DNA of 64,000 nucleotides. Origin: Monomorium pharaonis. Taxonomy: Eukaryota > Arthropoda > Insecta > Hymenoptera > Formicidae. The DNA lies in the NCBI RefSeq assembly GCF_013373865.1, contig NC_050467.1, positions 36,627,132 through 36,691,131 of the forward strand, in the 5' to 3' direction. Shown here in pieces: positions 23,893 to 33,396 of the stretch. Position numbers and translations under genes: made by a program. Below the pieces are notes generated by a model that ran no database searches, was not told the DNA's origin, and saw nothing but the letters and a program-made list of their open reading frames with translations. The stretch's first letter is position 1. The number at the start of each line of letters is the position of its first letter.

Positions 23893-24642
23893 CACAGGCA
23901 CACAAAAAAAGTAGTTGGTCCGGCGGACTGGACTAGTCAATCCTTATATATTTCGACCCGCTGAATCCGAATCCAAGGTTAGAATGGCAAAGTTAGCTCG
24001 CATTTTCTAACCTCAAAAAAAATTTTTTTTTTAATGTTGGTCCGGCGAACCGGACTAGTCAATCCTTATGTACTTTGACCCGCTGAATCTGAATCCAAGA
24101 TCAGAATTTCCGAATTGGCTCATTTTTTCCTAACCTAAAAAAAAATTCTTTTTTTTATGTTGGTCCGGCGGACCAGAATAGTCTATTTTTATGTATTTTG
24201 ACCCGCTAAATCCAAATTTAAGGTCAGAATTGCTCAATTGGCTGGACCAAGATTTAAAAAAAATTTTTTTTTTAGATTAGGAAGAAATGAGCCGATGCAA
24301 CAATTCTGACATTGAATTTGGATTCAGCGGGTCAAAATACATAAAGATAGACTATTCTGGTCCGCCGGACCAACATAAAAAAAAAAATTTTTTTTTAGGT
24401 TAGGAAAAAATGAGCCAATTCGGAAATTCTGATCTTGAATTCGGATTCAGCGGGTCAAAATACATAAGGATTGACTAGTCTGGTTCGCCGGACCAACATT
24501 TAAAAAAAAATTTTTTTTGAGGTTAGAAAATGCGAGCTAACTTTGCAATTCTGACCTTGGATTCGAATTCAGCGGGTCGAAATACATAAGGATTGACTAG
24601 TCTAGTCCGCCGGACCAACCACTTTTTTTTTGTGTGCCTGTG
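23893..24642. mobile_element. 750-bp foldback element with three repeat units per arm
   Basis: Ends CACAGGCACACAAAAAAAGT and its inverse TTTTTTGTGTGCCTGTG, flanked by TTA (23890-23892, 24643-24645). Each arm is made of three tandem units of about 118 bp. Each unit holds TTGGTCCGGCG, a CTAGTCAATC-like block, TTTGACCCGCTGAAT and a poly-A/poly-T end; the right arm holds the same three inverted. A 3-bp TTA duplication suggests PIF/Harbinger mobilisation. No coding capacity. Confidence 0.85.
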
Positions 24643-24879
24643 TTATCAATCAATTTTGTGTTAGAATATGATATCAAGTTCTGGTTGCAATTGAAGCACA
24701 CAGTAAGCCCTGGATTTAGCAATCTTACTCTGCAGAAAATTATTTCCCTATTGTTAGCAATTTGGCAGCAAATGGTTAGCTGGATATATGGACAAAAAAG
24801 AGAAGGAGAAAGACAGAGAAAGAGAGAAAAAGAAACGAATGGTACCCGGTTGCTCACGTCAGTACCGGCCACGCTTGCG

Positions 24880-25320
24880 ATTGACCACGGGGCAAATTGA
24901 TCACATCAACATGGATCACGGGTCAATATTGTCCAGGTCAATATCGCCCAGGTCAATATTGCCCACGGCAATTGTTGCCGTTATTTTTGTCAATAATATG
25001 ACATGGCTAGTATTAACATGGCTAATACTTTTGCGTGGTTAATATTGACGTGGACAATATTAATGTATAGCCAATATTGACGTGAGCAATATTGATGCGT
25101 GGTCAGTATGTAAACAATATTACCGCTTGACCGTTAATGACGATATTAACGTGAACGATATTGACATGAGCAACATTGATGTTGGCAATATTGACACGTG
25201 ACTAATATTGACATGGCCATTTTTGACGTGGGCAATCCGCCCCGTAGCCAAGCGGAATCGTGGCCGATATTGACGAAAGTTATCGGGATCGTAGCCTATA
25301 TTAACGTAGGCATATGTGAC
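24880..25320. repeat. Degenerate CAATATTGACG minisatellite
   Basis: About 20 copies of (C/T)AATATTGAC(G/A)TG-like units occur in both orientations, spaced 16-22 bp (e.g. TCAATATTGTCCAGG, CAATATTGACGTGAGC, AATATTGACACGTG). The short frames crossing it are repeat translations. Flanks at 24646-24880 hold nothing recognised. Confidence 0.7.
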
Positions 25321-25911
25321 GCTCCAGAGAAAAACCAACAGAAAAGATGCTCATTAAAAAAAGTATTGTACAGAAAAAAAAAATTTAATTAAACAATTTT
25401 AAAAATTATTACATGATATTAAAATATTAATTTAGTAAAAAAATATTACGCAAAGAAAACATTAAAACTGATTGTGTACAATATCGAATTCAAATTAATT
25501 TTTAAATTTCTAATATTTTTTCGCAAGTTCAATAATATTTTTTATGAAAAAAAAAATGATGTCGATATATAGTACATACATATTAAAGTTTTAATGAAAA
25601 CATTTTGAATTGTTTTTATAACAAATTTATTATGAATGAACAGAATTGGTTTCTTAATGAAACTCTTATGGCATATTTGTTCAATAATTTATTGAACAAA
25701 AATGTTATTGTCAAGCGCAGTTGAAAGCACCTTTATCACTAACATCACTGAGCATGTGAAATTCTAGCTCTGTCATTCGTGATTTTTAAACTCTTCCTAT
25801 TTGAAAATTATTATAGCCTTGACATTTTTGTATTAGAATTTTCTTCTCAAAATGTTACAAAGAATTTGTTATTAAAAAATCTCGTATCAGTTTAGGTACA
25901 CCCTGTATATA
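25321..25911 (+). other. Intron, no gene seen
   Basis: AT-rich DNA between the minisatellite and the mariner-type element; nothing recognised. Confidence 0.5.
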
Positions 25912-27212
25912 CAGGATGCGGTGCCAAAATCCGGACAAATTAAAGATTTTTTTCAAACATAATTTTTAATGCAAAAAACGGAAAAGTTTACAAATTTTTT
26001 TTTACTAAATTGTTTGTAAGGTCATAAAAAACACATTTACTCAATATATCCTCCCCCTGCTTGAATGATCGCCTCCATTCTCGGTCTGAAGCGTTCGCAG
26101 GTCCGTTTTAATGTGTCACGGTCCATAACGGTCCATATCGACGAATGCCGTTTCAATAGCGGCTCTCAATGATACGATGTTTGGATGTTTGATCTTGTTG
26201 GTGACCCTTTCATCCACGCTTCATACATAGAAATCCAAAGGATTTAAATCTGGGCTGTTGGGAGGCCAGAATTCTTTGGACCAAAACATGTCAACGTTGT
26301 CCGACAACCAATTTTGAACCAAATTGTGTGGGCGCACCGTCCTGCTAGAAAACATATGGCTTTCTAGACGACACAGTTTTCATCCACGGCTTCACTACAT
26401 TGTCAGAACACGCAAATAAACTTCTTTTGTGACATTTTCCTTTTTGTTAAAGAAATGCGGTGGCATGACATCACCTTCACTGGACACAACACTTAGCACG
26501 TGAACATTCGCCGGAAATTTTGTTCTGGAAATAATGGGAACATCTTCAGGGTCATGGGGGAGCCATCGATCATTCCTTCAATTGATTTTTGCATCGATAG
26601 TAAAAATTTTTTCAAAAAAAACCTGAGGCGTCCGACAGCATTGTTTCTTAAGGAACACAAAAACAGGTTGCAGCATTCAACTCGCTTTGTCCTGGCTGCT
26701 TTGGAAAGCATCTGTCTCACTTTAATTGTGTAAGACTTGTAGCGGAGGTCCTCCTCGGCGATTCGACGCATAGTTTTTTCACTCACACCGACAACTGTTG
26801 ACAATTTTCGGATTGACTGCCCTGGATCTTCCAAAATCAGTTCCTGAGCCCGTTGAATGATGTCAGGCGTCCAGACAACGTGCTCCTTTGATTGAATTTT
26901 CCTCACCGGTGTTGCAAAACCTTCGTTGGACTTCTCCAACTCATTATACTTCGCGATGACATACACGGTCGATGTCGCGTACCCAAAGAACCGAATGATT
27001 TCTGTCGCTGAGCGCCCAGCGCGAACACTTTCGATAATCATGGCTCTTCGGTTATACTCCGCACTTGGTTTCAACATTGCGACTTGTTTCGAAATTATGA
27101 CTGTTTAGTACATGCATCAAGCTATTTGGACGCCAATCGTGACCATTACAAGTGGTACAGAACGGCGGAAAATTCAAATTGATTTTTGTCCGGATTTTAA
27201 CGCCACACCCTG
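25912..27212 (-). mobile_element. Mariner/Tc1-superfamily element, 1.3 kb
   Basis: Terminal inverted repeats of about 28 bp (CAGGATGCGGTGCCAAAATC at left; CAGGGTGTGGCGTTAAAATC on the minus strand at right) both run on into CGGACAAA. TA duplications lie at 25910-25911 and 27213-27214. Length is standard for the superfamily. It carries a single inactivated transposase on the minus strand and sits in the intron before exon 4 of the CFAP44-like gene. Confidence 0.9.
26025..27077 (-). pseudogene. Inactivated mariner/Tc1 transposase
   Basis: The N-terminal 194-residue frame (26493-27077) has two helix-turn-helix segments (SATEIIRFFGYATSTVYVIA; GQSIRKLSTVVGVSEKTMRR). Beyond a frameshift at about 26640, the catalytic region continues in other frames. 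It includes a DGAP-type block near 26330 and NSPDLNPLDFYVWS near 26250, the block around the second/third DDE/D residue in mariner/maT-like transposases. Multiple frameshifts and stops make it non-functional. Its role was cut-and-paste transposition at TA. Confidence 0.85.
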
Positions 27213-27377
27213 TATAAGTATATATAAATATAACTTATACAGTGTAATTAAATAATAAAAATGTGTACCATCGCAATTTATGTTACGAAAATTATGTTGT
27301 TACACATAAAAGTGTGAGATTTGAGATTTAGGATTAGAAGGATTCAAATAATAAATTTTTTGACGAATGTCTGGTAG

Positions 27378-27568
27378 GTATGGATGGATGGATTCGAATT
27401 TGGTTCTATGAAACTATAGATCAAGCATATTTCTACAACGGACAACGTTTCCTAGAGATTCAACCTATATATGAATATTATATCGGTGACAAAGCTAATG
27501 GTTCAATGCTAATGTGTATATGCAAGCAGGAGCCAGATAATCCAAAAAGTACATTTTGGTATGCTCAA
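27378..27568 (+). CDS. CFAP44: CFAP44-like WD-repeat protein, exon 4 of 4 seen
   Basis: Acceptor CTGGTAG, donor CTCAA|GTACGT; 191 nt. The 2-nt 5' overhang completes the Gly codon split from exon 3, giving VG|MDGWIRIWFYETIDQA. FLEIQPIYEYYIGDK follows and the exon ends FWYAQ. Exit phase is 0. The next CFAP44 exon would be expected to begin with the conserved D-x-N-G block; I could not find it in the remaining 36 kb, so the gene continues beyond the window or across the Polinton nest. Confidence 0.8.
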
Positions 27569-28127
27569 GTACGTAACAAATTTCCATTATAAGATTAAAT
27601 ATTTGATAATAATGCTAACAAATTTAGTATATAATGTTTTTATAAATAAATAAACAAGATGCTACCGAGAAAATTTGAAATTTTTAAGGAAATGTATTTT
27701 TTATCCTTGAAAATCACACATGGATGAATCACTCTATGAGATTTTATTAATACTTAGAGGAACTTTTAGGATCTTTCTGTTTTATTGGTTTTTGATGAAA
27801 TTATTGCTTTGATTATTTATCTTACAAGGGAACCTCACAAACCCGATTCTAATTTTAATGAAACTTGACATAAATGTAGAAAAAATAAACATGAATATAG
27901 AAATATTTTGTTTGGGCTTATAAACGGTTTAAAGGGTTGAAACCACCCTTCAAAAGTCGAGGGTTTTTCCCTTTTCTCGATGTATCTCGTAAACTAAACA
28001 AAATATCAAAAGTATGTTTTATATGTTTTATAGTTTTACAGCAATAAATACTTCTATTTAACTATGCTATTCATTTTTTTTAATTTAAAAAAAAAATTTT
28101 TTTAATAGTTAAATAGAGGTCTTTACT
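27569..28127. repeat. Intron with dispersed repeat R3, copy 2 (27830-28095)
   Basis: 27830-28095 is the inverted counterpart of 19140-19420 (shared GAAACCACCCTTC, AATGAAACTTG, TTTAACTATGCTATTCATTT). 27569-27830 shows nothing. Confidence 0.55.
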
Positions 28128-28520
28128 ACTCTGATCAAAAAATAAAGTGAATTTTTTATTTAAACTTTGCGGGTACTATAAAATCATGAAATTATTTTTT
28201 TGTGAGTTGGTAGTACTGTCTTTGACACCTATGCAGAGTTTCATGTTAATATATTCAATTGCTGCAGAGCTACACGTGTTTTTGTAAACATACAAAGGTG
28301 AGTTTTTTATTTTTACTATGCCTGATTTTGTTAAGCAAAGAATTTGCATTAAATTTTGTTTGCGGAATGAATATTCTGCCGCGGAAACGTTGAGGATGTT
28401 ACAGAAGGCCTTTGGTAATAAAGCAAAAAAATGTTTACAAGTGATACAAAAACTTGAAAGAAGGCCGAGAATGAATTCAAAACGAACAGTGCCCTGGACT
28501 AGTAATAAAAAATAATAATA
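28128..28520 (+). pseudogene. Mariner-type transposase N-terminal fragment
   Basis: The 65-residue frame from 28318 begins PDFVKQRICIKFCLRNEYSA and continues AAETLRMLQKAFGNKA, a mariner N-terminal HTH. It then turns into unrelated residues and stops, so it is an internally deleted remnant. The upstream GATCAAAAAATAAAGTGAAT may be its terminal repeat. No catalytic domain. Confidence 0.55.
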
Positions 28521-28734
28521 CATTGTTGTGAATTGTGTTTTTATCATTTAAAAAATTCTGTATTTTTAGTTTTAATTTTTTAGTTTTAAATCTGTGTATT
28601 GTGGACAGATTATTATACATTATATATCGCTTGCGGAGAAGGCGGAGAAGCGCGCTGTTGCTTGTGCTTCGCCGCGCTTCTCCTTTTTTCTCCCGCCCAG
28701 CGCCGACAGCCAATGCTTGACACAGTGGGCTGTC

Positions 28735-28860
28735 CTACAACTCGAGCGGCTCGGCGCTTTCCTCGGCGCGCTCTCATTCGTGCAATTTCAAAAATTAATA
28801 TCTCGGCTATCATTAGAGATATCCAAAAACTATGGTAGACTTTTATGTTCACTTTGATTT
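28735..28860. repeat. Dispersed repeat R2, copy 1
   Basis: Matches 31150-31275 in the same orientation: TCCAAAAACTATGG, TTTTATGTTCACTTT, AATTAATATCTCG and CTCGGCGCG are shared. Directly to its left (28620-28715) is an isolated GC-rich patch with an inverted GGAGAAGCGCG/CGCGCTTCTCC pair. Confidence 0.65.
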
Positions 28861-29791
28861 CGTCTATCTTTCCATGAAGATTTTCATACCTTGTGCAGAA
28901 CACCCTGTATAAAATAAAAGATCCGAATATTCCTCTGTTTGTTCCGCAGATAAAATTCGAAATTATTCGCGAGATGCTAAAGAAGTTCAGTTCTGGTACT
29001 AAAAGAATTGTAAAGTAAATTTATCCCAATTATAAACAAAAAGATAATGTGTTGTTTGTTCGAAACATTTGTCTGGAAAAAGAACATCCTTCAATTGTAA
29101 AGACTGCGTCGTATCTTTATGCATTGTACCTCCAAGGTCTATCACACTAAAGAGAATTTTTAAATGTGTTTTACATTTTCTGCCAGAATAAAACATTTGT
29201 ATGTGTCTTGTTATCACAATTATTATGTATTTCAAATACTCACCTTGTTGTTTGTAAAATAAATTGATATAAAACAAACAATTAATTTTTTTATTTCAAC
29301 CACATAAATTGTGGTAAAAATGTTTTTACACAAGTTATTTATGAAATATTACTTTAATTTTTTATTTAACAATTATTCTTATGATAATTATTATTATTTA
29401 ACCAACAAAAGTAAAAAAAATGAAATAGGTATGAATTTTTTGCTTTAAGCCGGAAGCCACTATAGTGGCACGAGGGGGAGTCAGCATTTTTACCATTCAA
29501 CCCAATGACACTAATGAAAAAGTTCTAGTATTAAAAACAAAAAAGTCACGCTTTATCTATTAATTACTTCAACTCCAGAAAATTACTGAATGTTTTCTGA
29601 ACTTATTAAAATAAAGTAGCATAGTTATTTTTAAGAAATTATAATTTTAAGTTAATAAAAAAGATTTACGTAAAATAAATTCCAAAAATACGCTTATTTA
29701 AAAAAATTTTTTTTTTCTTTATTTCAAATATTTTAAAAAAATTATTTCGTGGTTATGCTCTAAAAATGTTATATTTTAAGATAAAAATAAG
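28861..29791. other. No gene seen
   Basis: AT-rich DNA. A CCGCAG acceptor-like site at 28949 was examined as a CFAP44 exon and rejected. The 92-residue minus frame at 28999-29277 has no recognisable features. Confidence 0.5.
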
Positions 29792-30330
29792 TGTTGTCCG
29801 CCTTAGGACCCGGAGGGGTAAGAATGCGACTCATAGGTTGGAATGAAAGACGCTTCTTACTTGATTAGTCCTTGGTCTTTTATTCTGTTGTTCGGTGCTT
29901 ACACTCAGCTGTTGGCACGTAAAGTGTCGGGTGTCGCTCGCGATAAGGCCCGTATAGTAAACTGTCGTCGTATATTATCACTCTCCGTTCGGTCACGGCG
30001 CATCCGTGTTTATATTGGCTGATTGCGTGGCGCAATTCGAGGGCTAGTAACCGGTGTCGGTGGTTTCCGCGAGGCTAAGCGTTTCGACATTGGAACGCGG
30101 TAGCTTCGCGGTTAATTGTGCATCATAAAGCCTTATTTCTGGGACGATACGGAACTGCTTCCGAGCTGTTCCGTATCGAGATTTTGTGCTCACAATAGTT
30201 ATTTGGGACTTCCGTAAGTGCGACAAATTCCTGAGTATTTTCAAAAGACGGTACCTTTTACAACGTCTTATGAACGGTAATGTCTTTCGCAACGCTATCT
30301 TATCTGTTAGTTGTAGCGCGGACTACAACA
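29792..30330. mobile_element. 539-bp solo LTR
   Basis: Starts TGTTGTCCGCCTTAGGACCC and ends GTAGCGCGGACTACAACA, with TAAG on both sides (29788-29791, 30331-30334), a clean 4-bp duplication. Similar in size to the 526-bp LTR at 13809-14334 but not obviously the same family. The 82-residue minus frame inside it is LTR sequence. Probably lies in minus orientation (AATAAAAG-like signals on that strand), unproven. Confidence 0.75.
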
Positions 30331-30398
30331 TAAGCAATGCAGTGGGTGTTTAAAAAAAGTATTTATTTTGGTTTTGTTGTGAGTGAAACAGAATCACT

Positions 30399-30547
30399 CA
30401 CAACAATATTATAATATTAATCACTAATATTATAATATTAATCACTAATATTATAATATTAATCACTAATATTATAATATTAATCACTAATATTATAATA
30501 TTAATCATTAATATTATAATATTAATCACTAATATTATAATATTAAA
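30399..30547. repeat. 21-bp minisatellite, about 7 copies
   Basis: AATATTATAATATTAATCACT tandem, nearly perfect; each unit contains the palindrome AATATTATAATATT. The minus frame of repeated VINIIIL is its translation. Confidence 0.95.
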
Positions 30548-30597
30548 ATGGAAATATACTGAAGTTAGAAGCATATCAAAACGCTTCAAGAAAGGTT

Positions 30598-31145
30598 GCT
30601 TATTACCGCGAGAAATCAAGTAACACGTGCCTCGTTCGCTGCCGGCCAACCATCGCACCGATCAACATACTAAGCATCGCTTGGAATCTTATCGATCTCA
30701 GCTTAACAATGATCATGCCACATTTCCACCAGAAATGCAAGTTCGCAGTTTGGCGATTGTTGCTAAACTCGCGATTTTTTTCCGCGCGCCGGATGCGTGC
30801 GGCTATGATCATATATAGACATATCAGGTGATTTTTGGTACATGTATCAAACTGTACCAGAACCAATAAGATAAAAGTTTATTTATATCTTATTGGTTCT
30901 AGTATAGTATAGTACGCTTTGGTACATGTACCAAACGATCGCCTATTGAAGACCCACTGCCACTCCAACTTACATATTTTGCGGTATTATTTAACCGGCT
31001 GCTCATCGGCGAATAGCGGATCAGTAACGAATCAATCACGCCGCTACGTGTGTCCCACGAGTAAATATTATGTACGGGCCTTAAATAAATTAACATTCGG
31101 GACTTAACCGGGAAAACGAATCTTGAGCGAGCGACCGAGTAACAT
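30598..31145. repeat. Dispersed repeat R1, copy 2
   Basis: Same orientation as 1010-1500. It contains an extra block near 30838-30945 with an inverted TTTGGTACATGTA pair around CAATAAGATA. Confidence 0.6.
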
Positions 31146-31149
31146 GCTA

Positions 31150-31275
31150 ACACAGTGCCATGCCGGCGCTTCCCTCGGCGCGTCATTCATTCGTACAATT
31201 TATAAAATTAATATCTCGACTATTATTGGAGGTATCCAAAAACTATGGTGGACTTTTATGTTCACTTTAATCCCG
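31150..31275. repeat. Dispersed repeat R2, copy 2
   Basis: Same-strand match to 28735-28860. Directly followed by the inverted-repeat element at 31259-31452. Confidence 0.65.
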
Positions 31276-31452
31276 AAAATAAATTATTGTACCTTTTTCG
31301 GTGCAACAAATGTATTTTGGGGATCGTTCCTGCCCAAGGAGTTGGAACTCGCGAAAGGAGTGCTGGGGAGGACCGGGTCCACAGAGACACGATACCAAAA
31401 ATACATTTGTTGCACCAAAAAGTACAACAGTTTATTTTCAGGATCAAAGTGA
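31259..31452. mobile_element. Small inverted-repeat element, about 60-bp arms
   Basis: TTCACTTTAATCCCGAAAAT with GGTGCAACAAATGTATTTTG on the left is mirrored by AAAATACATTTGTTGCACC and ATCAAAGTGA on the right. The interior has GC-rich unique sequence. Non-autonomous. Confidence 0.65.
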
Positions 31453-31463
31453 GCCTAAAAGTC

Positions 31464-31983
31464 AGTAGTTGATTATAATTGTCCCAACTCAGGAACTCCG
31501 AGGGTGGAGCGGGTGTGCGGGAGGTACTTGTAGGCGCGGGGGACATGACATCACGCGGATCGGGGATCTCGCGATGCGCCGAGATGAATGGAAGAGAGGA
31601 TTATGTTTCGCGGTCACGTTTCGGGGTCCGCGACCGTCCCCGGTAAACAGCTGAGTGGAAGGAGTAAATCGCGCTCCGGAATAATGCGCGCCCACCGCCG
31701 CTACCGCCGTCACCGTCGCCGTCGCCGTCCGCCATCGCCACTGGACCGCGCCCACTGTGGTCATCGTAACTATCGCCGCAGTGCTCACTCTTTCCCTCTG
31801 TCCATACGTGATATCTCCAACCATTTGCCCATACAGTCTTATTATTCCGGCTCTTCCTTTTTCACTCGTTGTGCTCTTTTATACACAGTCTCCCATTCAC
31901 ATACATGCGTTTCCATCGCACTTTATCTATGTAAATTTATATTTGAGAATCTATATTATAATTGTTTCAATCTAACTTAAATA
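31464..31983 (+). mobile_element. Relic Polinton-type left terminus
   Basis: AGTAGTTGATTATAATTG leads into AACTCAGGAACTCCGAGGG and GCGGGTGTGCGGG. This aligns with the start of Polinton B (AGTAGG..., AACTCGGGAGCTCTGAGGG, GCGGGTGTGCGGG) and then has TGACATCAC, as in Polinton A. No Polinton genes follow before A begins at 31984, so this is a truncated older end. The 60-130-residue frames here are not genes. Confidence 0.5.
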
Positions 31984-32087
31984 AGTAGGAATAGAAAGGT
32001 GGTTCTGATCCAAGGGATCTCAGGGGGGTGAGAAGAAGGGGTATGACATCACGGGAGGTATGACGTCACGAGGTGAGGGGGGGGGGC

Positions 32088-32440
32088 TTATTAGTATAAA
32101 CATTTTATGTAAACTACAAGTCAGTTGTAACCTAATATAAACAAATACCAGTCGATCATCGCTTATCAGTACAAACTTTTGTGTAAATAACATGCTAGTT
32201 GTAACCTGATATAAACAATTACTTATCGATTACTGCTTATCAGTATAAACCTTTCTAAGCGAAACTATATGCGAGTTGCAACCTGATATAAACAATTAGA
32301 TCCTGCGGCTAAGAGTAGTAATTAGGTATAAACAATTTTTATCTATGGGTATGGGTCTTTTTGTCGCTTATCAGTATAAACATTTCTAAGTAAAATAATA
32401 TGCGAGTTGCAACCTGATATAAACAATTACAAATTTCTAA
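32088..32440 (+). repeat. Subterminal repeat array of Polinton A
   Basis: Four diverged units of about 60-120 bp, each with CGCTTATCAGTATAAAC then GAGTTGCAACCTGATATAAACAATTA-type blocks (near 32088, 32159, 32238, 32366). Polinton B has a short version of the same motif (CGCTTATCAGACGTAAACT) at 53042-53090. Such arrays may bind the terminal protein or replication factors; that is inference. Confidence 0.7.
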
Positions 32441-32863
32441 GAACATTTATTGCACGGAGCGCCGAATCGTCGGCATCTAGAAAACGATAAATTTATTCGG
32501 CAGCTCTTGGAAGCTATAAACATAAAATAACGCTAACCATATCCGGTAGCGGCTTGTTATAAACAATTTTTTTATCGCACAAAGCGCCGAACCGTCGGCA
32601 GCTTAAATTTCTAGATAATGAATCGGCAGTGAACGCGTTAAAAATTAGATATTTGTGGAGGGGAAAAAAATTAGATATTTTGTAGAGGGGGATAAAAAAA
32701 TGAGATATTTTGTGGAGGGGATAATGATTTAAAAAGAGCCTCCGACAACGTTATTGCATCAGTCAATTAGAGGAATACGAACGGTAAAGCTTCAACAACG
32801 TTACCGCAAAAGTTAATTGGTGGAAGTCAGATTGTGAAGCTTCTGAAAAAAGAAACGTACGAG
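32441..32863 (+). other. Polinton A leader, non-coding
   Basis: Contains two CGCCGAA-CGTCGGCA blocks (near 32461 and 32587) and three units of TTAGATATTTTGT(A/G)GAGGGG (32646-32722). No gene seen; leads into the first exon of gene X. Confidence 0.6.
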
Positions 32864-33396
32864 ATGAATTATTACGTTCCGATCCAAAAGAATGATGGGT
32901 GCGATAAGTATTTTTAATCAAATTAAAAAATCTCCTATATATTTAAATCCTATATATTTTTTCAAATTTTTCTATAACTTGATATATTCTTTTTACAGAA
33001 CATTATCACAGCCACGCTATACTCCCCGCATCCTAGGAAGGCGATTTGCTTTAACCGTCACTGCCTACAAATATTTGGATATCGGAGTCAGTGTGGGACT
33101 TGAACCTTTTGTGGAGATGATTCTTGGTGACAATAAAGGTAATCAGATACCGCTGTCACGTGACGTATGGATAATAATGGTCGAGAAACGCATGGATATT
33201 GAGCGACTCTTGCAGTCAACCACCGTTACATCGTTGTGGATTGATAATCTTCTTATAGAACTCGTCAAATTACATAACGAGAGTGTCATAAAATTTACAT
33301 TAAATAACAAAGCTTTGTATATGAAACCTTTGACCGTGCAATTTTTACTAAATCTTGAAGATGTCATCAATAATGTATACTTTGAGTTGTCGCGGG
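32864..33396 (+). pseudogene. Polinton A gene X, 5' part, broken by a retrotransposon
   Basis: Exon 1 starts at ATG 32864 (MNYYVPIQ) and exon 2 after the TTTTTACAG acceptor at 32998 (TLSQPRYTPRILGRRFALTV). It matches the intact gene of Polinton B (53529-54267). The GT donor used in B is AT here (GATAAGTA), so correct splicing is unlikely. The frame is cut at 33396 by the LTR retrotransposon and resumes at 45550. The protein family is not recognised. Confidence 0.8.

Noticed and set aside
28950..29018. Possible CFAP44 exon 5 after TTGTTCCGCAG
   Set aside because: The in-phase peptide does not match the expected conserved block and stops after 22 residues.
30398..30658. Minus-strand frame of repeated VINIIIL
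   Set aside because: Translation of the 21-bp minisatellite.
31588..31980. 130-residue Arg/His-rich frame
   Set aside because: Driven by a CCGCCGTCACC-type simple repeat in the relic Polinton head region.
1..32000. tRNA genes
   Set aside because: No A/B-box pair with a foldable cloverleaf was noticed; only tRNA-Leu-complementary primer sites.
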